Positions 20,914-33,114 of a stretch of DNA of 64,000 nucleotides are shown here, in pieces (within the stretch, counting starts at the first letter, position 1; every line of letters starts with the position of its first letter). The translations under genes were made by a program, and so were the position numbers. This stretch comes from Saussurea involucrata. Taxonomy: Eukaryota > Streptophyta > Magnoliopsida > Asterales > Asteraceae. Below the pieces are notes generated by a model that saw only the letters and a list, made by a program, of their open reading frames with translations, was not told the DNA's origin and ran no database searches. The stretch covers positions 58,253,984 through 58,317,983 of the forward strand of contig CM066313.1 of NCBI GenBank assembly GCA_033807775.1, given 5' to 3'.

Positions 20914-23900
20914 CTAAATGAGAAGTTCATCAAGGGTCATTGATGTGGGAATCATCCAGTCAGGAACAGTTACGCCTTGTTTTCTTTTGATAAGAGCTTC
21001 TTCAAAAATCAAGGGTTTCAGATGTCGTGCCTGAGGGTCATTCCTGAAGTCACACCAGTATATAAGATCTTTCAGCTATTCGATGGGAGTGATGTGAAGT
21101 TCAGAGATGCGTTGAAAACGCTTTCCACCATCGTAGTCAAAGAAAAATATCCCGTAGGGTTCGCTTATGACTTTGCCAGGGATGAAAGTCTCACCAGGAG
21201 GAAGAGATGTGTCAAGCATGGAAAGATCAGGATCAGGACCAAGGACTTCAGCACGCGAAAAACCAATACCTGTTTCATTTCGTATGACAGGGCCATCAAT
21301 TGAAGATTTAGATTTCTTCTTCTTCGCTGAGGCCTTTCTTTTCCGAATTTCGAGAGGAGGAGGAGGAGGAATATCCACACAGGAGTAGACTAAGTCGATT
21401 TGTTTGTTGATCAGCTTTTCAACATGTTCTTTGTACTTCGACTGAGACTTCTGGATGGCTAACCTGATCTCCACCCATTCAGAGAGACCGAACTTCGTTA
21501 TGGCTTCAGCATAGAATTTTTCGTACTGCTTATTTTCTCTGAATATCTCGACTTCAGCGATTGAAACTAGGGTTGTTCTTCCAGTGATGAAAACCTTGTT
21601 GATTCTGGCAGGAGAGAATCTGTAGTTGACCTTTTCTTTGCACCAGGCTAAAGTGGACTGAGACACAGTTCTCTTTTCTTCAGTTATCTTCTTGGCGTCT
21701 TCCCAGAGCTGACGTTGAACTTCAATTGTAGCTCTTTTCAGCTTGGGGTCTTTCCCTGATCGTTGAGAAAGCTGGATGGCATATTCTCTGTCTTTTTCTT
21801 CAGCTTCTCTTCTTTCAGCGTGTGGACGTTCAGCTCTGAGGTGTTCCTTGTATTCCTTTTTAGAGACTTTGAACTTTGGAGGAATGGAAGGAAGTTGATC
21901 ACGCCTCAGAATTATTCGTTGTTCTTCGAACTGCTTTATTATTTCCTCTCTTCTTTTCTGATCCTCTTCACTCAGCTTTTGAGGAGCTGAGGAAGGTCTG
22001 CGTCTGTGCGAGAGTAGCTGTTCTTCAGGTTCATCAGTCTCAGAGATTAAATCCAAGACTGGGATTATGTCTTCAGTAGCAGCTGGTATTATTTTTGGTG
22101 AAGTCGCAGCTGTGGAAACTTCAGCGATATCCTCAAACAGGGGAGAGGACTAGCTGAAACACAGCGATCTTTCGACTAAGAACATGGGTAGAATCAGAGA
22201 AAAGAAATTGGTTCAAGTGTATAGGCTTGGGTAGTAGAACTGATAGTGTATAGATAGAGGAGGGATGGAGTAAGATATTTTTAATGTACCTGACAAACCG
22301 GCTTTTCAAGCAAGATCGTCAGATTGTCATCTTCAGCGACGCTTTTGCCTTTGCCTTTCTCAGCTCCAGAGGCTGAGGGCTTTGATTTGGTCCGCTCCCC
22401 TGTTGGTTCATTTATGGAGACCCCCTTGAGAGCAATCGTCCTCTAAGCAGGTTTGACAATGAAGGAGTCATCATCATCGTCGTCATCATCATCATTCTTT
22501 GGAGAAGATGATGGTTCATCATCAGATAGATCGATGTCTTCTTCGTCTTCACCTTTAGATTCGGATTTCTCAGCTGCTTCTTCAAGTTGCTCCCCCTCAG
22601 ATACAGAGGCGAGCTTCTCGGTTTCCTCAGGGTTTTCATCTCCCTGAGGTCCAGCGGTTGTTGCTTCAGCTATCTTCTCACTCTCTTCAGCAAGAGTGAG
22701 GTCTTTAGTCTTCTCCTCCTCGATAGATTCATCAAGGAGAAGGTCTTCAGTGTTCTTCTTCTCCCCCTTCTTCATGATGAATGGGGGAGGAATGGGTTGA
22801 CTCAGCAGCTGTGGTAGGCTCTCTGTCTTCTTGGCAAGAGAAACCTATACGACCTTCAATCTGTGCTAATCTGTCTTCTAGGCCAGAAATACCAGGACTG
22901 ATATTCAAGAGCACATCCCGATTAGGTTTGGTGAAGCTCTCAGGTGCAGGAGTAGGAGCAGGGGTGGGAGAGATCATATTTGTCTTTACAGCAGACATAT
23001 CTCCTTCTAGTGTTCCAACCGATGTCTTCAGCGTTGTTACTTCGCTGGACATGGATGAAACTGGAGTTTTGATGGAGAGGTAGGCTGTGTAGATGTCAGC
23101 GAGCACCTTGGCGAAGTCGCTGAGGCTTTTGTCAACCTTCTCCAAATCCTCTTTAGAGGCTTTATCTTCCACCACTTTCGTCAGCTTTGTAAGGTTCTCT
23201 CCAGAGTTTGTTACAGCTGTAGAGTTGTCGGAAAGAGTGGTGGTGAGACCTGTTAGCGTTGTCTCCACATTCTTCAGGGAATCGTTGAGATCTCCCAAAT
23301 TAGGACCTGTAACAAATAAGTACTTATGAACAGAGGAAAGCTCAGAAGTGTGGGGTTCAGTGACAGTGTTTATGGGTTGGTGTATACCTGCAGGAGGATT
23401 GATGAATTCGTCGAAATCACGGTGTCCTGTATAGAGTTCCATGTCGTAAGCGAGGGTACGAGGACGCACGGTTAGTTCTGCAGGTCCTGTCGTCATTATT
23501 CCTTGAGAAGCATCTGCTTTGGCTTCCGGAGGAATGATGGTATCTCCAGTGATCTTTGGAGGAGTGTCCAAGAATTTATAGGGAGAAGCGATGGTTGAGA
23601 GTTTGGTTTGGGTACGGAGTTCAGCGTTGGATCCACTGAGAGTCTCTTCTGCAGTCTTTTGACAGACTGAAGGAGGTTGGGTAGGTTCCAAGTTTGTAAC
23701 CTCAGCGTTAAGAGACGCTGAAGTTGGGATGGAAGGGATGGCTTGTTCAGGTGTGGCATAGCATACGACAGAACTTTCCTTCAGCTCTTAATGATGAGCT
23801 GAGGAGTCTTCAGCATGAGATTGCTGGGGTTGCTCCTTTGTTTTCTTGATCCTTTTAGAATCAAGTTGGGTTGAAGAATGTTTCCTTTTTCTAGAAGGAG

Positions 23901-24889
23901 AGGATTTTGTGGCCTGGGTATCAGCGATGGGTGTTGTCGCTGAAGTAGCCACAGAAATAGAAGAAGTAGAGTTAAGAATAGTTAAACGGGTAGAAAGACG
24001 TACCTCGTTTTCCACCGGTTTGAAGTCGAGTACCTTAGGGCCAACCTGAGAGAATTTCAGGTCACCCTCTTGCGGGTAGCTATCCTTCAGGCCTGTCTGG
24101 AAGACGACGCTGATAAATCGGAGGTATGGAACCCATGGAGGTCTGTCAGCGGCAGAGTCTATCTTTTGCACTAGGTCATCATATATTATTGATGCCCAGC
24201 CAATATGTAGACCTTTCAGCAGAGCGTATCCCATTGCTTGCTGAGGTTGAGCGGCTTGGTCAGAGGAGCCGGTCTTGGCAGTCATTTAGCTGATTAAATG
24301 AGCGATGATGAAATTCATCTCGCTGGGCATTTTCGATTTCTTCATCAGGGTCAGCTTCTTCTCGGGCTTCTTGTCTCTCCCAGTCTCCCATATGTAACCC
24401 ATGGCATCAAAAAAATGCAATAATGGCTTCCCTATCAGCGGCTCTTTTATGGTCAGGGAAAGGAACAAAAGGGTTTTCTTTTGTGGCTAAGGGAAGTTTC
24501 AGGGATTTGCGAATAATGGCAGGGGTGATTTTGAACGTGCCATACTCTGTATCACAGAGAATACCGTCAATTGTTTTCGAGGGATCCTTGGCGGATGGTA
24601 GCTGAGAGTGTCTGGCAGAGTACCAGAATTGGGATAGTAAACGCTGATTTGCAGGAGGTGTAATAGTCAGGGCTGTTGAAAGACAACAATTTTTCAGGAA
24701 CTTCACAGCATCATCCGGATGTGTGACTTGCTTTCGAGGAGGAAACTAGAGAAGCGCATACAGGTTGTTGACCTTGGTCCAATCCAGTTCTTCCAGAGAG
24801 AACTTGACCTGAGGAGCCTTGATTATCTCCAATTCTTCAGTAGTATCAGCAGAGGTTTTCTCAGCAGAAGAAATATCAGCAGAGGCCAT
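20914..24889 (-). pseudogene. Element B1 additional ORF (aORF), intron-containing, broken
   Basis: Starts at ATG 24889 (MASADISSAEKT). The N-terminal helical domain (LLSQFWYSARHSQLPSAK, then the TAKTGSSDQA signature) matches the A and D aORFs. A basic cluster SPSRKRKHSS...KRIKKTKE (23855-23905) looks like a nuclear localisation signal. A coiled coil of Ser/Thr/Val/Leu heptads lies at 22960-23180, then an Asp/Glu run near 22470-22560. After a likely intron (22150-22289) comes a C-terminal domain with RKRKASAKKKKSKSS, IRNETGIGFSRAEVLG and VPDWMIPTS, ending at 20914-20916. Lesions are an early stop near 24750, a frameshift in a T7 run near 24411-24416, stops at 24286-24288 and 23788-23790, a frameshift near 22750-22775, a stop at 22443-22445 and a TAG at 21076-21078. 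Function unknown. Confidence 0.78.
22150..22289 (-). other. Predicted intron in B1 aORF
   Basis: The minus strand has donor CAG/GTACATTAAA at 22289 and acceptor TTTCAGCTAG/TCC at 22150, 140 bases. Removing it joins the upstream frame (...EKPVCQ) to the downstream frame (SSPLFEDI) in phase. Without it a stop follows within two codons. The same donor and acceptor occur in B2. Confidence 0.6.
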
Positions 24890-25866
24890 TTCTGTATTAT
24901 CAGTTCAACCAAAGATGTTAACAAATAAGAATAATCTTAATGTGGAAAGATTTTCCATTAAGATGGTTCGAATTTTGTCCATTTCATTCAGACACAAAAG
25001 TCTTAATGAAGATTAGGGTTTTCTTGTTTTTGAAAAGCGAAATGTAAACCCATTTAGTCTTGTGTTCCAGTTTCTTTTAAGAAAGGTATTCTGGAAACGA
25101 ATGAAGAACAAGTTTAAGATTTGCATTTAAAACTTGAAGAACAACCATGAAAGGTTGTGTTCATAAAACCATGAAAGAAATGATTTTATTTTTGAGAAGT
25201 TCTTTTGTTTGATCTTGTTAAAGCAATGAGAAGATCAGAAACAAGTTATGAGCTTTTAAAAATAAGAACATATTAACCTTCGATGTTTGATGAAGAAGAT
25301 GATGAACAGTTCTTGAAGTTTGAGAGCACAAATGCAATAGTGAATTCTTTCTTGTGGAGGAAGATAGTTCATGTAAAAGGAAAATACAAACAAAGAGGTT
25401 GTTTATATAGGAAGAGTTTAGAGAGAGAAAAACTTGAGCGGGAAAGTTTTTAATCATGACACGGACACGTGTTTGCATTTGATAGGATGGTAAACGAAAC
25501 GTGCAAACATGTGTCAGAAAGAAGAACGTGCCAGGGCTTATCCATTGCAATGACGTCACAACTGTCCTTTCATATTCTTTTAGGATGTCTCTGAGGTTTT
25601 GAAAAACTCAGAGATTCTTTTGAAAAACATGAAGCACTGAATAGAAATATCAGTGAAGGTTTTTAGAAATTTCAAAGTATCGCTGTTAAGGAAGAGATAT
25701 TTAGCGATGTAATATGTTTTGAAATCTTGCATTTTCATGCGATTGTCAGAGAGAGAAAAACATACCTTGATATCAGTGAATCAAGTTTATTCAGAGAGAA
25801 GATGATGGAATAGGTTATACAATTTGATTTTATCCTATCGCTGATCAATGAGAACCGCTGAAGATT
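24890..25866 (-). promoter_or_regulatory. B1 pol-aORF spacer with aORF promoter and probable 5'UTR intron
   Basis: Noncoding. On the minus strand, downstream of pol, come G-box-like sequences (ACACGTGT near 25465, CATGTGTC near 25510), a TATA box CTATATAAAC (25401-25410), a leader, then a GT...AG interval 25277-24892 (donor AAG/GTTAAT, acceptor ATACAG) directly before the ATG. B2 has the same order. TCAGCG/CGCTGA words occur near 25680 and 25855. Confidence 0.55.
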
Positions 25867-28800
25867 TTACTCTTCATAGTTCAGCATTCCAAGCTCGCTG
25901 ATGAGGAAGTTGAATCTTTTCTCATCAAGAGGTTTGGTGAATAAATCAGCTAACTGATAATCAGTTGGGATAAAATGAAGTTCTATATCACCATTCATCA
26001 CATGATCTCTGATAAAATGATATATGATTTCTATGTGTTTTGTCTTTGAGTGTAGCGCTGGATTATTTACTATAGCAATGGCACTTGTGCTGTCGCAATA
26101 AGTTGGAATTTTTGAGAACTGAAGGTCATAGTCTAGTAGTTGATTTCTCATCCACAAGACCTGAGAACAACAGCTTCCAGCGGCTACATACTCAGCTTCA
26201 GCTGTGTAGGTGGAAACTGAGTTTTGCTTTTTACTTGTCCAACTCACTAGCTTTCCACCCAGGAGTTGACATCCTCCTGTGGTGCTTTTCCTATCCAATT
26301 TGCAACCTGCAAAATCACTATCTGAATAGGCGATTAGGTCAAAACCTGAATCTTTGGGATACCAAAGACCAAGATTTGCAGTACCCTTAAGATATTGAAA
26401 GATTCGCTTTACAACGATCATATGAGATTCCTTAGGTTCAGCTTGGTATCGTGCACATAAACATGTTGCGTACATAATATCGGGTCAGATAGCTGTAAGA
26501 TACAAAAGAGAGTCGATCATCCCACGATACAGCGTGACATTAACAGGAATACCATTAGTATCCTTGTCAAGTATCAGCGGTGGTGCCATTGGGGTTTTCA
26601 TAGCTGAACTTTGAGTTAAGTCGAATTTTTTCAGCATATCTTTAATATACTTTCCTTGGTTTATGAAGGTTCCTTTCTCAGTTTGCTTAATCTGTAGACC
26701 AAGGAAATACGTTAGCTCACACATCATACTTATTTTATACTCATCTTTCATTCTATCAGCGAAATGAGTACAAAGCTCAGGGTTAGTAGAACCAAATATA
26801 ATGTTATCAACATATATTTGAACAAGAATGATATGACCGTTTACTATTCTGAAAAATAGAGTTTTGTCGATTTTACCTCTCTCGAATTTTTCAATATGGA
26901 GATAAGTGGACAAAGTGTCATACCATGCACGTGGAGCTTGCTTCACGCCATAAAGTGTCTTATCCAGTTTATACACATAACCTGGACGCTTAGGATCTGA
27001 GATTCCTGGAGGTTGTTCCACATAGACTTCTTCATTCAGCTTTCCATTCAGAAACGCTGACTTAACATCCATCTGATATACTGTGAAGTCCTTGTGTATA
27101 GCGTATGCTAAGAATAGACGAATTGATTCTAATCTTGCTACTGGAGCAAATGTTTCGTCATAATCTATGCCTTCCTCTTGTCTGTATCCCTGAGCAACAA
27201 GTCGAGCCTTGTTGCGGGTTACAGTTCCATGTTCGTCCAACTTGTTTTGATAGACCCATTTAGTGCTTATCACTGTTTTGTCAGTTGGTCTTCGAACAAG
27301 TTTCCAAACTTTGTTTCTTTCGAATTCTGTCAGCTCTTCTTGCATAGCGCTGACCCAGTTTGGATCTCTGAGGACATCATCTATTTTCTTTGGTTCAGTT
27401 AGAGAAATAAAGTTAACAAATAAACAAATATTACCTGCACTTCGTCGAGTCTGAACACCAGCGTTTGGATCATCGAGAATTTGATCGATTGGGTGATTTA
27501 CAGTCCATCGCTGAGCAGGAGCATACGTCGCTGACTCAGTCTGAACTGGAGAAACTGAAGATGAGGCTTCAGCAACTTCTGGAGTATATACTAAGAGAGG
27601 AATGCTTGCATTTGTCATTTCATTCACTGATTGCTGAGAAATAGATGGAGTGTCTGAGACATTTGGTTCAGCAGCAGGTATTGTGTTTATAGGAACAGTT
27701 GAGACCCATGATGTTTCAGCTTCACTATTCTGCATGTTTGGAATGATAGTAGGACCATCATTTTCATCTGTATGAGCACGAGTAGTGGGAATATCTTCTG
27801 AATCACCAAGATGAGAGAACATCCATTGATTCAGTTCTTCAGTATCAGCGGACGGTTTAGAGTTCGCTGATCGGGATTCGTCAAACATGACGTGAATAGT
27901 TTCTTCTACAGTTTGTCTTCTACGATTGAAGACTCTGAAGGCTTTGGATATTGAAGAGTATCCAAGAAAGATTCCATCATCAGCCTTTTGATCAAACTTT
28001 CCAAGCGCATCTCTGTTGTTTAGTATGAAACACTGACATCCAAAGATGTGAAGAAAGCTAATTGAAGGCTTTCTCCCATGAAAAAGTTCATAAGCTGTTT
28101 TATTGAATCTTTTAACTATAAGCGACCTGTTTTGCGTAAAACAAGCAGTGTTGACAGCTTCTGCCCAAAACTGAGTAGGCAAGTGAGAATCGCTGAGCAT
28201 TGAACGTGCAACTTCAATAATTGTTCTATTTCTTCTTTCAGCGACTCCATTTTGTTGCGGTGTTCTCACTGAAGAAAAGTTGTGAGAAATACCCTTACTC
28301 TCAAAGAAGGAATCAAGAGAACTGTTTTTGAATTCAGTCCCATGATAACTCCTTATTGAGCGAACGGTCAAATTGTTCAGGGTTTCCATCTTTCGAACAA
28401 AGGTGATGAGTTCTTCAGGGGTGTCACTCTTAGAACGGTGAAACATTACCCATGTGTAACGAGAGAATTCATCAACTATGACCAGCGTATATTTCTTTCC
28501 AGCGATGGATTGTTTGTTAACAGGGCCAAACAAATCCATATGGAGTAATTGTAGAGGAGATGACACTGAGGAGACTTGCTTTGACTTAAAGCTTTCCTTG
28601 GTCTGCTTCCCTTTTTCACACGCTGAACATAAAGACTCTTTGGCGTATGAATGTTGATTTAGACCAGTGACTAACTCTTTTGAAGAAAGAGTATTCAGTG
28701 TCTTGAAGTTGAGATGACAGAGCCTCTTATGCCATAGCCAGTTGACAACGAATGAGGCCTTTGAGAAGAAACAGGAGTTCTCAGTGGTTGTTGAGTCCAT

Positions 28801-29145
28801 GTTTATTACATAAACATTTTCCAAACGATAACCGCTGAGAGCTATCTTCTCCTTTTTGTCAGTGACAAAGCAGGATTCCTTAGTGAAAATCACTTTGTTA
28901 TCCTTGTCGCAAAGCTGACTGATGCTTAGAAGATTATGCTTCAGTCCTTCAACATATGCGACTCTTCTGAAGGAGGTTGTACCATTTGAAAGTACACCAT
29001 ACCCTCGGGTATTTCCTTTTCCATTTCCACCGAAAGTCACAGACGGACCCTTCTCTTCCTTGTATTCAGCGAGCAGGTTTTTCTTTCCAGTCATATGTCT
29101 AGAGCATCCACTATCGAGATACCAGATACCCTTCTTAACCTGCAT
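25867..29145 (-). pseudogene. pol: Element B1 pol, one nonsense codon plus catalytic-site changes
   Basis: Nearly full-length copia polyprotein (about 1,090 codons) from MQVKKGIWYLDSGCSRHMTG to the RNase H end DLFTKPLDEKRFNFL. Domains in order are protease (DSG), GAG-pre-integrase (CSACEKGK), integrase, reverse transcriptase and RNase H. Three lesions disable it. Integrase RSDHGTEF has become RSYHGTEF (codon 28345-28347). Reverse transcriptase YVDD has become YVDN (26803-26814). A TGA lies at 26485-26487. Gag and pol are in different frames because of one extra A in the short junction. Confidence 0.93.
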
Positions 29146-29158
29146 TTACAACAGAAGA

Positions 29159-29791
29159 TTAATTTTGTTTGGGTACCCACTTAACCATGTATACACATTT
29201 GTCAGTGGAAGTAGTTGGAATGGAAGGTTTAGCGGTATTCGCAGCATTTGAAGATTCATCTTTGTCTTTCTTCACTTTGGTCAATTTCTTAACCTCAGTG
29301 GTAACCTTGACCTGATTTGCACCAGGGTTGGTATTCTTTGCCTTGGGGGCAATCTTTACCTTAGCTATCTTTTCAGCTTTGGTGGCTGTGGGGCAGTTAC
29401 TAGCAATATGATCGGTAAGTCCACAGTGATAACATTTCCTATAACTAAAAGTAGTTCTAGGACCATTTGAATGATGAGCTTTTAATTTCGAATTAGAAGT
29501 GCCAGCACCAAGTAAACTATTTACTTTATAAATGGGATGAACATTCAGTTCTTCAGATTTCTTAAAAACATTCACTCTGAGTCTAGGAGTAGATCGCTGA
29601 ATATATCCAGAGATCTGATTTCTAGAACCAGAGGGATAGGTCACTGAAGCTTTGGAAGCATTCAGCTTAGCTACTAAGGTACCCTTCTGAGAATTTTGGT
29701 AAATAACAATTCCTTTTCCTTTATCTTTAGAGACAGAGGTAGGTCTTGGATAAACCATTTTCTCCTTGCCTTTTGAGGAGGTAGGAGTTTC
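29159..29791 (-). pseudogene. gag: Element B1 gag, C-terminal segment
   Basis: About 210 codons: the Lys/Ser/Thr-rich region, the second CCHC knuckle CYHCGLTDHIASNC, a Lys-rich tail and the final KWVPKQN. It is cut at its upstream end by the B2 insertion in a run of Thr/Ser codons and continues on the other side of B2 at 56074. No other lesion is visible in this segment. A splice-acceptor-like GTTGTAAATGCAG follows the stop. Confidence 0.9.
29787..29791. other. Target-site duplication of B2 (left), GTTTC
   Basis: GTTTC precedes the B2 5' LTR and is repeated at 56074-56078 after its 3' LTR. Removing B2 and one copy keeps the B1 gag frame. Confidence 0.95.
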
Positions 29792-30735
29792 TGTTGATCC
29801 AAACCCTCAGTGATTTGATAATGACCCTCTCTTATATACTTAGTGAAAATTGTTAGTAAACAATATGTATCAAAGTTTCACTATCGCTGATAAGTACTAA
29901 GATCTTACAGTACCGCTGATAGGAACTCTCGATCTTTAGATTAAACATTCAGCGAACACTGTTCACCATAATACTCTGAGTCTGTTCAGTACTTATGGTG
30001 ATCGCTGATAAGTTAGTTGTTTACTTATGATCCCTGAAGACAAGTTTCACGTCAACATAGGTTCTACGTTGAAGTCGAAGATCAAGCGCAAGAACCAGCA
30101 ACAAGTCTCCTAATGAACTGATGCGGATCAACGAAGACTCAGATTTGTCCACTCAACGTGAAGTATCAAGTACAAGACTTCAGCTATCGCTGAACTTTAT
30201 CATTCGCTGAATAGTAAATGATGATACTCTGAATCAACGAAAGCTGATCATGAAGTCCTCCGTACAAAGTACTTTTGTCTTAACCACCCTTGCACGACTC
30301 CGTATGAAATGTCAGAAAATAACCTACGAATGTCTGAAATCGTACAACCACTCTGATACTACACTGTTCATTCATGCGGCTACTAAGGTTGTCAACAAAG
30401 GTCAATGACATGCAACCAACCAGGTGATGACACGTGTAAAGTGTATACTGACTTGCATTAAATGCATGCAGTATATAAAGAGATGAACCCACTTCATTTT
30501 AAGTAACTTGCTAACTCTGGACAAGTTCAATCTCTTATCTCAAGATAGGTTATTATTAGTAATTTCCTTATCTCTCTTAGTGCAAGAAACCTTAGTGTTC
30601 CAACTTGTTTAGATTTAGGTTTATCCTTAATCTTGTTTCCGCAACAAGAAAAGTAAAATATGTGTGTTTGTATTCAACCCCCCCCCCCCCCCCCCCCCCC
30701 CTTCTACAAACTTGTATAGGCCTTCGGGACCAACA
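29792..30735 (+). repeat. 5' LTR of element B2
   Basis: 944 bases, TGTTGATCC...GGGACCAACA. The promoter has an ACACGTGT G-box near 30430, a TGCATTAAATGCA palindrome and a TATA box TATATAAA at 30472-30479. A run of 24 C lies at 30678-30701. It lacks about 37 bases of U5 that the 3' LTR keeps (after GCAACAAG near 30650). Confidence 0.95.
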
Positions 30736-30737
30736 AG

Positions 30738-30752
30738 TGGTATCAGAGCGGA
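30738..30752 (+). other. Primer-binding site of element B2
   Basis: TGGTATCAGAGCGGA, complementary to the initiator tRNA-Met 3' end, two bases after the LTR. Confidence 0.93.
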
Positions 30753-30816
30753 TTTGTTTAATCTCATAAACAAGATCTAATCTAAGATATTTCTCTTCCT
30801 TGCTATTATCTAAAAA

Positions 30817-33096
30817 ATGGCCACCAACACAAACACAAATTATATAGACAATGGTTCTCTTGCAAAACCCCCTAGATTTTCCAGAGATAACTTCAACTTA
30901 TGGAAAAATAGGATGACACTCTTCTTAGAAGGTGTAGACCCTACTATGCCTTACTATCTCGAGAATGGTCCATTCATCCCTGTAAGAATTGATGCTGCAG
31001 TTCCAGTCGCTGAGAATAGACCTGCTATTCCAGAAAGACTGGTCCCTAAGGAAATCTTTCAATGGACCGACGAAGATAAGAAGAAAGTGGCAATAGATAC
31101 AAAAGCCAGATCCATACTATCCATGGCTCTTCCTGACGAAGTCTACCATTCCGTCATGAACATGAAAACATCAAAAGCCATGTGGGACACAATATGTGTT
31201 CAATATGAAGGAACGTCTGAAGTCCAGGACTCAAGAAAAATCAACCTGGTAAGACAATAGGAAAGATTCATTTCTGGTAAGAATGAAACTCTCTCTGAAG
31301 TTCACCAACGTTTTAATTGTTTAATTATTGATATGAAAACTGTTGGTAAGGAATATTCTAACTTTGAAGTACTGACAAAGTTTCTAGAATGTTTACCTGA
31401 AAGCTGGGACAATTATTCTATGTGTCTCAAGCTATCAAAGGATCTAAAATCAATGACCCTTTCAACCTTATATGGCACGTTGCTGAATCATGAGCAATCG
31501 AGTCATCTTAAGAAGAATCTTGTAAAAGATTCCAAAAGCACCCCTGTTGCTTTAATCTCAGAGGAACCTTCTACTCAGCGACCCTCGGGCACTATCACTG
31601 AGTTAGAAAGTAACTCTGAAAGGTTATCAGATTCTGATTCTTCAGATGATGATGAATCTTTGGTTCTCCTAACTAAAAAGTTCAGGAGATTTGCCAAAAA
31701 GAAAATGTTTAGAAAGAACAAACCTCTTTCCATAACTGACAAGCCTAGGTCATCAACTTTTGTTGATAAGGCTACTGCTACTTGTTTTAACTGCGAAAAG
31801 ACAGGACATTTCGCTAACGAGTGCAGATCTAAGAAAGTCACTAGACCTTCAGCTTTCCCAAAGAAATCCTTTGTTCCACGGAATAAAGATGACAAATACG
31901 CAAAGCTGAAGGAGAAGTATGCAAAGCTGAAATGCTTTAAGAAGAAAGGCAAAGGCTTTATGGCCAACTATGATTGGGCTGATTCTGATAAAGAAGAATC
32001 ATCATCTGACTCTGAAGATGATGAAGCCAATCTCTGCCTTATGGCTAAGATTGAAGATGAGGAAGAAAGTTCAGACATTCCCTCCACTTCAACCTCTGCT
32101 ATTCAGGTATCGCCTTCTTTCTTTACCAATATTGCAAATATTGATGAAGCTGATAGTCTCCGTAAAATCGATCTCTTGACTAGAAGTTTATACGAAGCCA
32201 TGAACGGCAAAACTGTGGTTGAAAACCAAAACCTTGATCTCGCTGAACAGCTTAAAAACTGTCACCTTCAAATAGAAAAGCTTTCTAAAATTGAAGAAGA
32301 TTTTAAAGATCAAGTATATTTAAATCAGCTAGTCAAAATCGAACGAGCAGAACCAACCACTGAGCGTTCAATGCTTAAATTTGGAACGTTCGTATCCTCA
32401 GTCGCTGATACTTCATCTTCTCAGTGCTCCTCGTCCAATACACCAATCCCTGAGGAAACTCCTACCTCCTCAAAAGGCAAGGAGAAAATGGTTTATTCAA
32501 AACCTGCCTCTGTCTCTAAAGACAAAGGTAGAGGAATTGTTATTTACCAAAATCCTCAGAAGGGTACCTTAGTACCAAAGCTGAATGCTTCTAAAGCTTC
32601 AGTGACCCATCCCTCTGGATCAAGGAAGCAGATCTCTGGATCTATTCAGCGATCTACTCCTAGACTCAGAGTGGATGTCCTTGGTAAGAAATCTGAAGAA
32701 CTGAATGTTCGTCCCATTTCTAAAGCCAATTGTTTACTTGGTGCTGGCACTTCTAATTCGAAATTAAAAGCTCAGCATTCAAATGGTCCTAGAACTACTT
32801 TTAGTTATAGGAAATGTTATCACTGTGGACTTACCGATCATATTGCTAGTAAGTGCCCCACAGCCACCAAAGCTGAAAAGATAGCTAAGGTGAAGATTGC
32901 CCCAAAGGCAAAGAAGACCAACCCTGGTGCAAATCAGGTCAAGGTGAATCCTACCACTGAGGTTAAGAAATTAACTAAAGTGAAGAAAGACAAAGCTGAA
33001 TCTTCAAATGCTGCGAAGACTGCTGAACCTTCCATTCCAACTAGCTCCACTGACAAATGTGTATACATGGTTAAGTGGGTACCCAAGAAAAACTAA
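30817..33096 (+). pseudogene. gag: Element B2 gag, one nonsense codon and an internal deletion
   Basis: Starts at ATG 30817 (MATNTNTNYIDNGSLAKPP). Gag core, first knuckle CFNCEKTGHFANEC (31783-31824), acidic Ser/Asp region, coiled coil, second knuckle CYHCGLTDHIASKC (about 32815) and KWVPKKN tail. A TAG at 31258-31260 replaces the Tyr of RQYES. Compared with B0 and B1, about 50 codons are missing between KIER and TTERSML near 32345. The stop TAA at 33094-33096 is followed by a splice-acceptor-like junction. Confidence 0.9.
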
Positions 33097-33114
33097 TCTC
33101 TCTTTGTATTTCAG
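33094..33114 (+). promoter_or_regulatory. Splice-acceptor-like gag/pol junction of B2
   Basis: ACTAATCTCTCTTTGTATTTCAG: a branch-point-like ACTAAT overlapping the gag stop, a pyrimidine tract and CAG, then pol in the gag frame. Equivalent junctions are at 18423-18443 (B0), 29140-29161 minus (B1), 45525-45539 (D) and 8351-8364 minus (A). Stop-codon readthrough is the other possible expression route. Confidence 0.45.

Noticed and set aside
22453..22647. Serine-rich plus-strand ORF
   Set aside because: It is the antisense shadow of the Asp/Glu-rich repeats of the B1 aORF (GAT/GAA codons read backwards as ATC/TTC/TCA/TCG).
30678..30701. Assembly gap filler or artefact
   Set aside because: The tract occurs at the same place in all four B LTRs with varying length, so it is part of the LTR, although its exact length may be unreliable.
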